A program made the translations under genes and the position numbers. Below are positions 1 through 8,449 of a stretch of 64,000 nucleotides of DNA, piece after piece; the stretch's first letter is position 1, and every line of letters begins with the position of its first letter. Location of the stretch: assembly GCA_964592425.1 (NCBI GenBank), contig CAZQCG010000001.1, positions 166,386 through 230,385 of the forward strand, written 5' to 3'. The notes beneath the pieces were generated by a model that did not search any database, was not told the origin of the DNA, and was given only the letters and a program-made list of their open reading frames with translations. Source of the stretch: Viridilinea sp964592425 (GTDB lineage: Bacteria > Chloroflexota > Chloroflexia > Chloroflexales > Chloroflexaceae).

Positions 1-903
1 CGCAAGCACTGGGCCCTCTTCGCGCAGGGCCAGGTCGAGGATTGCGAGCCCCTCGTGCTCAAGGCGAGTCAGGGTCAACCCTACGACCCCAGGCAGGCGC
101 TCCAAAGCTGCGGGGGTGTGCTCCGGCAGCTCGCGCACGCGCAACTCACACTGAATACCCAGCGCCAGGCTCGAGCGGATCTCACTAATCGTGCCCTCAG
201 CGACCACCTGGCCACGGCGAATGAAGATCACCCGGTCGCACAACTCTTCAACCTCAGCCATTGAGTGGGTCGCCAGCAAGACTGTGCAGCCCAGTTCACC
301 GATGATATAGTCGGTAATCAACTGGCGCACCGCCCGCGCCGAGATCGGGTCGAGCGAGCGGGTCGGCTCGTCCATAAAGATCACCTGCGGGCTACCGAGC
401 AAGCCACGGGCGATGGCCAGCCGCTGGCGCATGCCGCTTGAATAGGTACGAAAGGGGCGATCAGCATGCTCGCTCAGATTGACCTGGCCTAGCAGTTGCT
501 CAATCTGGTGCGCAGCCTCACTCCGCGGCATATGGCGCAGGGCAGCAAAGAAGGCCAGGTTCTGGCGACCCGTCAGGCGCCAGTAGAACGAGCGCTCTTC
601 GCCGCTCACCAGCCCGATCATGCGACGCACCTGATCACTCTGGCTGACCAGATCATAACCACAGATCCGTGCAGTGCCCGCTGTCGGCAGCAGCGTCGTC
701 GTCAGCATCTTGATCAGGGTTGTCTTGCCGGCACCATTCTGACCTAACAGGCCAAAAAGCGTCCGCGGGGCTATCGAGAAAGAGACCCCGTCAACTGCGG
801 TATGCTCAGCCCGTCGCCAGGGCGAGAGCAACACATCGCGGTAGGTATAGAGCTTACGAAAGCGTTTGACCAGCCCCTGGGCCTCAATCGCTGGAGCATG
901 CAT
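1..903 (-). CDS. ABC transporter ATP-binding protein, C-terminus cut by window edge
   Basis: The frame is open from an ATG at 903 to the window edge (301 codons, no stop), so the gene is partial. Visible motifs are Walker A GQNGAGKTT (residues 54-62), signature SSGMRQR (155-161), Walker B VIFMDEP (174-180) and an ATHSM switch histidine. The N-terminal spacing and DEPTRSLDP box resemble ATPases that pair with ABC-2 type permeases (drug, polysaccharide or peptide export). The gene follows the peptide precursor after a 90-bp gap containing a hairpin, so export of the processed peptide, or immunity, is the likely role. This is inferred from context. A permease would be expected beyond the left edge. 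Confidence 0.9.
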   Translation of the reverse strand, partial: MHAPAIEAQGLVKRFRKLYTYRDVLLSPWRRAEHTAVDGVSFSIAPRTLFGLLGQNGAGKTTLIKMLTTTLLPTAGTARICGYDLVSQSDQVRRMIGLVSGEERSFYWRLTGRQNLAFFAALRHMPRSEAAHQIEQLLGQVNLSEHADRPFRTYSSGMRQRLAIARGLLGSPQVIFMDEPTRSLDPISARAVRQLITDYIIGELGCTVLLATHSMAEVEELCDRVIFIRRGQVVAEGTISEIRSSLALGIQCELRVRELPEHTPAALERLPGVVGLTLTRLEHEGLAILDLALREEGPVLA

Positions 904-929
904 ACCCGATCCACCATCTCTCAGCAGCA

Positions 930-955
930 GAAGACGGTCTCGAAAGACCGTCTTC
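930..955 (-). terminator. Perfect 11-bp hairpin between precursor peptide gene and ABC ATPase
   Basis: GAAGACGGTCT and its exact complement are separated by a 4-nt loop. There is no T-tract on either side, so it is unlikely to be a full intrinsic terminator. Its place directly after the precursor gene and 27 bp before the ATPase start fits an attenuator or mRNA-stabilising stem that keeps precursor mRNA more abundant than transporter mRNA. Confidence 0.6.
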
Positions 956-993
956 ATGCTACACCGAACAGATATCCGTCGTGCTACAGAGCC

Positions 994-1095
994 TTAGTAA
1001 GGCTCGGTGCAATAATCCGCGCAGACGGCAGCCTCCGCGGTCAGCTCCTCGACCGTATAGGTAGCGAGAACTTCAGGCTTCTCGTACAGCTCCAT
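994..1095 (-). CDS. Putative RiPP precursor peptide (33 aa)
   Basis: A 33-codon ORF starts at ATG 1095, preceded by AGGAGG with a 7-nt spacer, one of the strongest ribosome binding sites in the window. The N-terminal part contains YEKPEVLATYTVEELT, a Y-x-x-P leader-like block of the kind bound by PqqD/RRE domains, followed by an acidic stretch and a short C-terminal part with two cysteines and three aromatic or polar residues (AAVCADYCTEPY). It sits directly behind genes for a PqqD-like protein, an HprK-like kinase and a signal-peptidase-like protein, and overlaps the end of the last by 23 bp. I infer leader plus core architecture; the modification is unknown. A palindrome GAGCCTTA-C-TAAGGCTC spans the stop codon. 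Confidence 0.75.
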   Translation of the reverse strand: MELYEKPEVLATYTVEELTAEAAVCADYCTEPY

Positions 1096-1684
1096 GCAAA
1101 TCACCTCCTCTCAGCGGGGATTGACTATATCTCGCTACCAGACGTGCCGGGAAGAGCACCACCTGGGTAACGAACCGTGCCAGCGGCGGGATGCTCTGAC
1201 GAGCACGAGGCCGCATCGGGCCAGGAAGAAGCTGGGCCAGGCGGCCCGCAGCAACGGCAGCGCGGGCGTTCCAGCGCGAAAGAAGCGCAATCAGACGAGC
1301 CGAGCGACCACTGGTGCCATAGGAACTGGCAGGGCTACCCACAGGCTGGATGGCCCGCACCACGCCAAGCACCTCGTCGGCGCTGATGGGTTGATCACAG
1401 AAGGGCTCGGCATCACCTTTGGTCAAGAGCTGGCACCTGGCGGCGCTCGGAAGAACTGCAACAATACGATGGGCGACCAGGCGATTATGGCGGGCAAAGA
1501 GGACAATCATGCCGGGCTGCAACTCGTGGTGGTCGAAATTGACCAGCAGACGGGTGCCGGGACGGATCAGCGGGAGCATGCTCTTGCCGCTAGCGCTAAG
1601 CCAGGCCTCCTGGCCAGCCTCGCGGTAGGCGGCAATCAGGCCAAGCCGTGCCTGAGCGGCAAGCTGGCGGCTCTGATCAACCAC
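1073..1684 (-). CDS. S26-family signal-peptidase-like protein (SipW/archaeal type)
   Basis: The 203-residue protein has the S26 hallmarks: a nucleophile box GKSMLPLIRPG, a PGMIVLF strand, LVAHRIV and a TKGDA...D segment. The second catalytic position appears to be His (AHRIV) rather than Lys, as in SipW and ER-type peptidases. There is no obvious N-terminal membrane anchor; the C-terminal half is basic and Arg/Ala/Leu-rich. Its start overlaps the kinase stop by 8 bp and its end overlaps the precursor gene, so all are translated from one mRNA. A role as leader peptidase for the 33-aa peptide is plausible but inferred. Confidence 0.8.
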   Translation of the reverse strand: MVDQSRQLAAQARLGLIAAYREAGQEAWLSASGKSMLPLIRPGTRLLVNFDHHELQPGMIVLFARHNRLVAHRIVAVLPSAARCQLLTKGDAEPFCDQPISADEVLGVVRAIQPVGSPASSYGTSGRSARLIALLSRWNARAAVAAGRLAQLLPGPMRPRARQSIPPLARFVTQVVLFPARLVARYSQSPLRGGDLHGAVREA

Positions 1685-2594
1685 GTTGAGCCTCCATCCA
1701 CTCGGTCACGGCAGCAGCAGTGCGATCCAGGGCCCCAACCCGCAGACTAGCACAGGCAACCCCTGTCAGCATCTCGCCCAAGGTGGCAAGGCTGGCCTCA
1801 AAATCAATGGCGGCGGCCCATGTACCTTTCAGCAACTCCAGGGCTGTCTGGGCCGCAGGCAAGGGACTGATCAGCGGTGGGCGGGCGGGGTCGGGGGTGC
1901 CGTCGAGCAAGAGCACGGCGGCAGGGCGGGCCGGGGCGGCGGCGACACCTGGCCAAGCGTGGGCCAGGTCGCTCAGCGAAACAGCCCATTCCAGGCCACC
2001 ACCGAGCTGTGCAGGCGGCGTCGTGCTAACAAAGGCCAACTCAGGGATCAACCCAAGGGTGGGGCGGCGCAGATGGAGGCTACGTGGGTAGGGTTGCAGG
2101 TAGCCACTGCGGCGCTCAAGCAGGGCGAACTCATCGGAGAGCAACTGCCAGCCCTGGCGGACGAGGCCAAGGGTAAGGGTGGTTTTGCCCTGGCCGCTGC
2201 GTCCGGCGATGATCAAGGCGCGATCCTGCTGCACCACCGCCCCGGCATGAATGGCATAGAGCCCACGGCGATACCAGGCGTGCAGGAGTTGGCGCACCAA
2301 CTGCTGGAAGAGGGCAATCAGGGCAGTGTGCTGATTAGGAAGGCCGGTCGTCACAGCTTCAGCGGTGTGAAGGCTGTAGCTAGCGTCGGCCTCAGCGCAG
2401 ACAGATAGCTTGATCAGCGGAACTGCGGGTTGCTCAGCCAGGCGAAAAGCGGCATAGCTGGCCTCGACCTGGTCAAGGATGGCTGGGTCATTGCTTGCAA
2501 TCAGCGTCTCAACCCCTGCGATACAGTAGCCACGCGCCTCAGCGACGACGGCTGGAGCAAATTCAGGTTGAAGTGTGGCGCTGAAGCGAGTCAA
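1677..2594 (-). CDS. HPr kinase (HprK)-like ATPase
   Basis: The 305-residue protein has a P-loop GRSGQGKTT (residues 131-139) preceded by AIHAGAVV, and a downstream LLSDEFALL acidic box, the pattern of HprK/PEP-carboxykinase-like domains that occur next to PqqD proteins. It lacks the N-terminal HprK regulatory domain and there is no HPr gene nearby. HprK homologues are known to phosphorylate some lasso peptides, so phosphorylation of the neighbouring peptide is one hypothesis. It starts in an ATGA overlap with the PqqD-like gene, indicating translational coupling. Confidence 0.8.
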   Translation of the reverse strand: MTRFSATLQPEFAPAVVAEARGYCIAGVETLIASNDPAILDQVEASYAAFRLAEQPAVPLIKLSVCAEADASYSLHTAEAVTTGLPNQHTALIALFQQLVRQLLHAWYRRGLYAIHAGAVVQQDRALIIAGRSGQGKTTLTLGLVRQGWQLLSDEFALLERRSGYLQPYPRSLHLRRPTLGLIPELAFVSTTPPAQLGGGLEWAVSLSDLAHAWPGVAAAPARPAAVLLLDGTPDPARPPLISPLPAAQTALELLKGTWAAAIDFEASLATLGEMLTGVACASLRVGALDRTAAAVTEWMEAQRG

Positions 2595-2869
2595 GATGGC
2601 AAGCCTTCCAGAAGCTGCAACTCAGCGAAGCGCTGCAAAACCGCAATCACATCTGCCTGAACCGTCTCAGGGGCCAGATTGTACGACTGGGCAAAACGGG
2701 CGATGATCCCGTCAAGGCTAGTTGCACCGTCACAAAACTCCCAGACCCGCCCCGCCGAGCTATTGATCACATGGGTCTTGCCGAGTTGCTGGTCGTGAAG
2801 GATGACTTCGCGACCAACGCGCTGCAGCGTTACACGGGGCTTACGAACCGGCATCAGGTCAGACTGCAT
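2591..2869 (-). CDS. PqqD-family peptide-binding (RRE) protein
   Basis: A 92-residue protein with the PqqD fold signature: a basic N-terminus, a beta-strand EVILHDQQLGKTHVINSSAG, the conserved A-x-x-VWEFCDG motif, then helices ending in LQRFAELQLLE. PqqD domains bind leader peptides and present them to modifying enzymes. It is the first gene of the unit, directly behind a good promoter. An alternative start five codons downstream is possible because GGAAGG abuts the first ATG. Confidence 0.88.
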   Translation of the reverse strand: MQSDLMPVRKPRVTLQRVGREVILHDQQLGKTHVINSSAGRVWEFCDGATSLDGIIARFAQSYNLAPETVQADVIAVLQRFAELQLLEGLPS

Positions 2870-2924
2870 ACCTTCCGTGTTTCCGTCGTGATAGTTTTGG
2901 TTAGCTATGGGACGTTTGTAGAAT

Positions 2925-2952
2925 ACTATAGATTCCCAGGTTCGTGTGTAAA
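2925..2952 (-). promoter_or_regulatory. Promoter of the peptide operon
   Basis: Read on the minus strand, TTTACA and TATAGT are separated by 16 bp, about 56 bp upstream of the PqqD-like start and just past the stop of the polymerase/ligase gene. It implies that the peptide genes are transcribed independently of the exopolysaccharide operon, although read-through is possible. Confidence 0.6.
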
Positions 2953-2959
2953 CATCTCG

Positions 2960-4492
2960 TCATCCACGCAGATAGGCAATGTCATTCTGATCATCCCGCA
3001 CCAGGGCAGACGAGGCCAGGCGTGCCTGGAGCGGCTTTTGCACGATCAGGAAGCCATGTATGAGGGCCAGCAAGAACCAGAAATAGCGCTGGTAGGAGAG
3101 GTGCAAAAAGATAGCCGTGAACATATAGAAGATCAGGCTCATCAGCAGTGCCGTGGCCGTGTGAGCCATTTCGAGCGAACGAGGCTGCCAGAAATGGCGG
3201 GCCTGCCAGAGTTCAACCATACTCAGCACCAATATGCTGAGCATCACTCCCAGCCCGATCAGACCCAGGTCGGCGGCGGTTTCGAGGTAGAGGTTATGGG
3301 CACGCCGGTTTTCGGTGAAGTAGCGAATACCGAGCGTATTGGCATATTGACGCGAGTAGCGCTGATAGTACTGACCCGGCCCGACGCCAAGGGCGGGATG
3401 ATCGAGTACCACATACAAAGCCGCCAGGTTCGAGGTCGTGCGCCCACGCAGGGCACCATCGGCGGCTTCGCCCTGATCTGAGACGAGACCTTCCAGACCC
3501 TGAAGCGAGGTAAGGCGCACCACGAAATCCGGCGCGACCGCAACGATCAGCACAATCCCGATCAGGCCGATCAGCATGGCCTGGCTTATGCGCAGGTAGC
3601 GCCAGAGCACCATCAGCCCGAAGAGGCCGATCAGGGCCACGGCCGCCCCGCGAGAGAAACTCAGGGCCACGCCGACCAGGATCAGGCCGCTGGTGAGCGC
3701 TGCAAAGAGCCAACCGGCCCGACTGCGCTCGCTGAAGAGGCGAAAGACACCCAGCGGAAGGAGGACGCCCAGAATTTGAGCGTAGCGGTTCGCATCGCCG
3801 ATCGGGCCTTCGAGGCGGGGCCGTAGCGTGGTGTCAGTGACCGTCTCACCCACCACAAAGCCTTCCATATTGACCTGGGCAAAACCACCATAGGCATTGG
3901 TATAGTCACGGGTCAACTCCTGGTAGAGGGAGAGACCACCCATGATTGCACCAGACAGAAGTAGGATCGAGATCACGCGGTGCAGGATGTTGAACGAGCG
4001 GATGACGTTGACCATCAAGAAGTAGAGCAGCAACCCTTCGCTGAGGTAGTTGATCATTACGGCCATTGAGGACTGCACACTGCCGTTGACGATGGCTGAG
4101 GTCAGCATTACCAACATATAGAGCAGCATCAGCGGGATGAGGCGGGTGAAGACAATAGGCTGGTGGTGGATAATCAAGTAACTGGCGAGAGGCAGCGCCA
4201 GGATTAGGGCCACACTGCCGGAGACAAGCGAGGAAATGCCATAGAACTGGCTCACAACGACCAACACATTGCCATAGAGCAGGAAGGCGAAGGTGAGGGT
4301 TGCCAGCATCGGGCGGGCCAACATGAGCAGGAGCAGGCCCGCGCCGATCAGCGCACCAAGCACCAGCAGGGGAGGGAAGGTGGCCATGGCCACGCCTACC
4401 AGCACCGCCGCCAGCATGAGGACAGCCATACCTAGCACACGTTGAAGGGCAAAACGCTGCATAAAGGTTGCAGCGTTGTCAGGGTTGCGCAT
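2960..4492 (-). CDS. O-antigen ligase/Wzy polymerase family membrane protein
   Basis: About 510 residues with 11-12 predicted membrane spans and a large periplasmic loop containing RGRTTSNLAALYVVLDHP, GVGPGQY and RRAHNLYLETAADLGLIGL, the conserved core of the Wzy_C/WaaL superfamily. The role is polymerisation or ligation of an exported polysaccharide. I chose ATG 4492, which has AGGAAG six bases upstream, over the GTG at 4507. It is the last gene of the exopolysaccharide operon. Confidence 0.85.
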   Translation of the reverse strand: MRNPDNAATFMQRFALQRVLGMAVLMLAAVLVGVAMATFPPLLVLGALIGAGLLLLMLARPMLATLTFAFLLYGNVLVVVSQFYGISSLVSGSVALILALPLASYLIIHHQPIVFTRLIPLMLLYMLVMLTSAIVNGSVQSSMAVMINYLSEGLLLYFLMVNVIRSFNILHRVISILLLSGAIMGGLSLYQELTRDYTNAYGGFAQVNMEGFVVGETVTDTTLRPRLEGPIGDANRYAQILGVLLPLGVFRLFSERSRAGWLFAALTSGLILVGVALSFSRGAAVALIGLFGLMVLWRYLRISQAMLIGLIGIVLIVAVAPDFVVRLTSLQGLEGLVSDQGEAADGALRGRTTSNLAALYVVLDHPALGVGPGQYYQRYSRQYANTLGIRYFTENRRAHNLYLETAADLGLIGLGVMLSILVLSMVELWQARHFWQPRSLEMAHTATALLMSLIFYMFTAIFLHLSYQRYFWFLLALIHGFLIVQKPLQARLASSALVRDDQNDIAYLRG

Positions 4493-4506
4493 AGAATGCT
4501 TCCTCA

Positions 4507-5949
4507 CTATGAGCGGATCAGGGGTAAAAGGGTCTGGGGGATCGGCGCACTATGGCTCAATAAACCAAAACAGAGATCCTGGGCACACTCCAGACGCGCA
4601 TCCAGGTACTGTGTCCAATGTTGTACCTGACCCAGACGGCCATGGCGTGCATAATAACGGTAGGCCACCCACAACGACGAGGCATTGCGCCATTCCATAT
4701 CGGCATCAACAATGATCGCGTTGATTGCCCGCTCGACCGAACCGCGCCCTGGTTTCAGGGCCACGCGACGCTCAATACCCTCAGGGTCAAGATAGGTGAA
4801 ACGCGGCAGGTCACGCAGATCGACGTTGTCGTAGCAGGTGTGGCTGCCCCGACGCAGCATCAATTCACACTGCTGGATCAGGTTGCTCAAATGCAGTTGT
4901 GGATAGTTCTCATACTCCTCGCCATAGCGCAGTGTATTACAGTAGCTGGTTCGGCGCGCCTCATCGGGAATGATCCCGCGCTCACTGATCTGTGATTTGA
5001 CCGGTGGTAGATCAGAATTCTGGTTGATGGTGAGATAATCACACGACTCCCCGGTATAGTCGACGCGATAGCCGTTGATCCGATCAAGCATCAACTGGTT
5101 AGCATACTGGTAAGCCTGGGCAGGGCTGAGTGAGCGATTCTCGCCGTTGAAGAGCTGGACAGGGTGGCGATGCAGCAAGCGCAGATCAGGGCGATCCCAG
5201 AGGTAATCGGCGATATAGGCTGTGGCCGTGGTAGCAGCAGCGCCCCAGTTGTTGGTACGACGACTGGCCGTCCATGAAATGACATAGTAGGGATTCTTGA
5301 CCAGCCAGTTCTGCAAGCGGTTTTTGCATCGACCGTTGGCCTGGGTTGGATCGCCATAGATTGTGGTGGCCGGACCACGACAGGTGCGCCCGGCCCAGTA
5401 CGTCTCGATCAGATCAGCCGCAGCGACCAACTCGGGAATGCCCCAGGCAAAGTTGAGCTGGCACTGCTCGAAGCGCTCCTCACGGCTGTCGGAGAGCTGC
5501 ACGACCTCTTGCATAATGCGGGTGAGGATGGCGGCGGTCTCTTCGGCATAACGCTGCTCGCCGGTGAGATGGAAGGCCAGCGCCCGGGCATAGAGTCTGG
5601 GCGTCCCGCCCTCGTTATCGATCCAGGCTGGCTGGTCAGCATCGGGGCAAGTGGGCATCGCGGCAAGGGCATAGTCCCAGGGTTGATTGGCCAGGGCGAT
5701 CACTTCGCTGACGGCCGTAGCCAGGGGCTCACGTCCACGGGCGGCCAGGTCACGAATGAGGGCCAACTCCTGGGGGCTGGTCTGGTAGCCCCGTGGGGCG
5801 GGCGGCTCCGCCGCAGGGGAAATCAGCGTCGGCGTTATGGCAGGGGGGATCGGGGTGTCCAGAGTGAGGGGCGGCGCGACACTACAAGCCTGACTCAACA
5901 ACAACGTGATCAGGCTAATGGTGCTGAGCATATGTCCAAGTTGAATCAT
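4507..5949 (-). CDS. Alginate-lyase-like lipoprotein
   Basis: 480 residues. A hydrophobic N-terminal segment ends in LLLSQAC, suggesting a lipoprotein or signal peptide although the lipobox is not canonical, then a Pro/Thr linker. The main domain resembles the alpha/alpha-barrel alginate lyase family (PF05426 type): repeated helices with LYARALAFHLTGEQRYAEETAAIL and NFAWGIPELVAAADLIETYW, and a later YGEEYENYPQLHL motif. In a Wzy-type locus such an enzyme would trim or release the polymer in the periplasm or at the surface. The true start may be the second Met at 5931. Confidence 0.7.
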   Translation of the reverse strand: MIQLGHMLSTISLITLLLSQACSVAPPLTLDTPIPPAITPTLISPAAEPPAPRGYQTSPQELALIRDLAARGREPLATAVSEVIALANQPWDYALAAMPTCPDADQPAWIDNEGGTPRLYARALAFHLTGEQRYAEETAAILTRIMQEVVQLSDSREERFEQCQLNFAWGIPELVAAADLIETYWAGRTCRGPATTIYGDPTQANGRCKNRLQNWLVKNPYYVISWTASRRTNNWGAAATTATAYIADYLWDRPDLRLLHRHPVQLFNGENRSLSPAQAYQYANQLMLDRINGYRVDYTGESCDYLTINQNSDLPPVKSQISERGIIPDEARRTSYCNTLRYGEEYENYPQLHLSNLIQQCELMLRRGSHTCYDNVDLRDLPRFTYLDPEGIERRVALKPGRGSVERAINAIIVDADMEWRNASSLWVAYRYYARHGRLGQVQHWTQYLDARLECAQDLCFGLLSHSAPIPQTLLPLIRS

Positions 5950-5966
5950 AGGCAGAGTAACGAGTC

Positions 5967-7148
5967 TCAGGCTGTATCAGCAGGCTGGCGCGGCTCGCGC
6001 TGGGGCTCCCAGCGATCAATCCGGTGCCCACGCACAAGGTTGAAGGCCGCTACAAGGGCGGCCCCATTGACGAGGCAGAAGAAGAGTGGCAGGCTGAAGA
6101 TCTTGTGCCGACCGAGGGCCGTACCACGCAGGAGCCAGCCGGCGGCGGCCAGGCTATAGAAGCCAGCCTGGGCGAGGGTGGCCAGACGGTAGATCCAGCC
6201 GCGCCGCCAGAGCAACGGGCTGACAACGAACAGAGCAAGCAGGGGCAGGGCAACCAGGCGACGGACAACTTTGTGCGAGAAGAGTTGCAGCGCGTAGAAG
6301 CCGTAGCGAAAGGGGTTGAGCAACTCGCGCATCAACAGCACCCCACGCAACCCACGGGTCATTACACGCACTTTACGCCCAAACTCGATCGTACTACTGC
6401 CGGCGGCTGGCTCATAGGCGATGGCGTCGGCGGCAAAAACCAGGCGGTAACCCTGGGCGATTACCGAGGTTGAGGTGACAAAGTCATCGGTGACGCCTGC
6501 CGGGACACCACGGAAGAGGCTGCGCCGGATGGCGTAGATCGCGCCGGTGGCCGAGATAGTATGGCCAGCCTGGCTTTGAGCCTGCTTCATACGGCGGTCA
6601 AAATTCCAGTAGCTCTGCTCACCCTGGGCACTCTGAGCCGGACCAGCAGCGGAAAGATAAACCTGATTGCCAGCCACACCACCAACCTCGGGATCAGCAA
6701 AGGGGCGCACAATGGCCCGGATGGCCTCGGGAGCATAGCTGCTGTTGGCGTCGGAGAAGACCAGGATCTCGCCCTGCGAGGCAGCCACAGCTGCATTGAG
6801 GGCTGCGGCTTTACCCTGGCGCGGCAGAGCCAGCAGGCGGATACCCTGCTCGGCGTAGGCGGCAGCTATCACATTGGTGCCATCCTGCGAGCCATCGGAG
6901 GCGATGATAATCTCGATCCGATCACGAGGGTAGTCCAGGGCCAGCAGGTTCTCGACGCGAGCACGGATGGACGCCTCTTCGTTATAAGCAGCAATCAGCA
7001 GGCTGACATGGGGCGTAATCGGGGCACTACGGACGGGGCGGGTACGCATACGCCCACGCACGACCACCAGGGCCGGAAAGAGCAGGTAGGCATAGGCGAT
7101 GATCGCCGTAGCGCCCCAGAAGATCGCTTGTACGAGACGGCTTAACAT
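5967..7148 (-). CDS. Membrane glycosyltransferase, GT2 family
   Basis: 393 residues: an N-terminal membrane helix, then a GT-A domain with HVSLLIAAYNEEASIRARV, IIIASDGSQDGT, GKAAALNAA and a metal-binding FSDANSSY (DxD-like) motif, then C-terminal membrane helices after NPFRYGFYALQ. This is the layout of processive or lipid-linked GT2 enzymes. It is paralogous to the gene at 8436-9611, which shares the RVMTR-LRG and LLNPFRYGFYALQ blocks. Its start overlaps the upstream gene's stop by 7 bp. Confidence 0.88.
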   Translation of the reverse strand: MLSRLVQAIFWGATAIIAYAYLLFPALVVVRGRMRTRPVRSAPITPHVSLLIAAYNEEASIRARVENLLALDYPRDRIEIIIASDGSQDGTNVIAAAYAEQGIRLLALPRQGKAAALNAAVAASQGEILVFSDANSSYAPEAIRAIVRPFADPEVGGVAGNQVYLSAAGPAQSAQGEQSYWNFDRRMKQAQSQAGHTISATGAIYAIRRSLFRGVPAGVTDDFVTSTSVIAQGYRLVFAADAIAYEPAAGSSTIEFGRKVRVMTRGLRGVLLMRELLNPFRYGFYALQLFSHKVVRRLVALPLLALFVVSPLLWRRGWIYRLATLAQAGFYSLAAAGWLLRGTALGRHKIFSLPLFFCLVNGAALVAAFNLVRGHRIDRWEPQREPRQPADTA

Positions 7149-8449
7149 AGGGCAGCCCGGTTCAGACTCAGCTGGGTGATCGCCTGGGCCAGCTGGGCGG
7201 CATTCTCACGCAAATCAAACTCGGCGAGCACCTTGTGCCGAGCAGCCTGGCCCAGGGCCGCCGCCGCTTCGGGCTGGGCAGCGACCCAGGCAAGCACCTC
7301 GGCCAGGGCGACGGAATCACCTGGGGCAACCAGGCGACCGGTCACCCCATCTTCGATCAGCTCAGGGATGCCTGAAAGTCGCGTTGAGATGGTCGGCAGA
7401 GCACAGGCCATGGCCTCCATCAAGGCCACCGGGATGCCCTCCATATTGCCTGAGGGCACCTGAACACTGGGCAAGACGGCCACATCGGCCTGATGCAACA
7501 GGCGGGCCACCTGATCACGGGGCAGCCCACCAGCCAGGATCACCTCCTGCGCAAGGCCGGCGGCAGCAATCTGGCAGGCAAGCTGCTCACGGCGGCGGCC
7601 ATGGCCGACCAGATGGCAGATAAAGGGGAGGCCACGCTGCTTGAGCAGACGGCAGGCTTCGACCAGGTGCGTCTGGCCTTTCTTTGGCTCAAGAGAACCG
7701 ACACAGACAATCGTGAAAGGCTGGCCGGGGGAAGCCTGATGGGGCTGGAAGAGCCGCAGATCGGCCCCGCAGTGGATGACGCGAATCTTATTGCGGGCGG
7801 CCTCGCCGCAGTGCTGCACAATAAACTCACGGTTGTAGTTGGAGATGGCGACAACAAAAGCGGCGGCCTGCACCTTGGCACAGAGCATATGTTGATCAAC
7901 AAAGAGATCGTGGGCGTGGGCGGTAAAGCTGAAGGGGATGCCAGTCAGGCGGTTAATGATCAGCGCGGCCAGGGCAGGGTGATTAGCAAAATGGGCATGG
8001 ATATGGGTGATGCCCATACGCTGCATCTCAAAGGCAAAACACACCGTTTTGGGCAACAGCCCCAGCGCACCGAAGAAGTAATTAGGGCTGCCCCAGGTAC
8101 CACGCAGCACCTCGGCCCAGAGGCGACGATAGTGCTGCGGGTCAGCCTGGAGAAAGTGGCCATGGGCGGCCAGGATCGCGGCCGAGACAAAGGGCTGATA
8201 ACGGGCGCGGGCAACAAAAGGCCCGGCCTCGGTATGCATCACCGCCTCACGCTGGTTAATCAGCGGAAAGACTTCGACCGCCAGCCCTTGCATCTCCAGC
8301 TCGCGCATCTCATAGAGCACAAAGGTCTCGCTGAGCTTGGGGAAGCGTGACATGAGATAGGCGACCCGTTGCGGGCGGGCCGGATGAAGCGCTGGAGCAG
8401 AAGTGATCAAGGCATGGTTCTCCAATAGGACGAGCTCAGATCGTATCAT
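7142..8449 (-). CDS. Glycosyltransferase, GT4 family
   Basis: About 435 residues. The N-terminal domain has PQRVAYLMSRFPKLSETFVLYEM, and the C-terminal Rossmann domain carries IVCVGSLEPKKGQTHLVEA, a glycine-rich GHGRRREQL and the EGIPVALMEAMACALP nucleotide-sugar binding motif (E-x7-E of GT4). ATG 8449 overlaps the upstream gene by 14 bp; a TTG at 8410 with a GGAGA box is an alternative start. The enzyme adds a sugar to the growing repeat unit in the cytosol. Confidence 0.88.
   Translation of the reverse strand: MIRSELVLLENHALITSAPALHPARPQRVAYLMSRFPKLSETFVLYEMRELEMQGLAVEVFPLINQREAVMHTEAGPFVARARYQPFVSAAILAAHGHFLQADPQHYRRLWAEVLRGTWGSPNYFFGALGLLPKTVCFAFEMQRMGITHIHAHFANHPALAALIINRLTGIPFSFTAHAHDLFVDQHMLCAKVQAAAFVVAISNYNREFIVQHCGEAARNKIRVIHCGADLRLFQPHQASPGQPFTIVCVGSLEPKKGQTHLVEACRLLKQRGLPFICHLVGHGRRREQLACQIAAAGLAQEVILAGGLPRDQVARLLHQADVAVLPSVQVPSGNMEGIPVALMEAMACALPTISTRLSGIPELIEDGVTGRLVAPGDSVALAEVLAWVAAQPEAAAALGQAARHKVLAEFDLRENAAQLAQAITQLSLNRAALC

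Noticed and set aside
994..1095. Classification of the small peptide as a lasso peptide precursor
   Set aside because: The leader has a Y-x-x-P block, but no asparagine-synthetase-like cyclase or B2 protease is visible and no ring-forming residue pattern is clear. Kept as an unclassified RiPP candidate.
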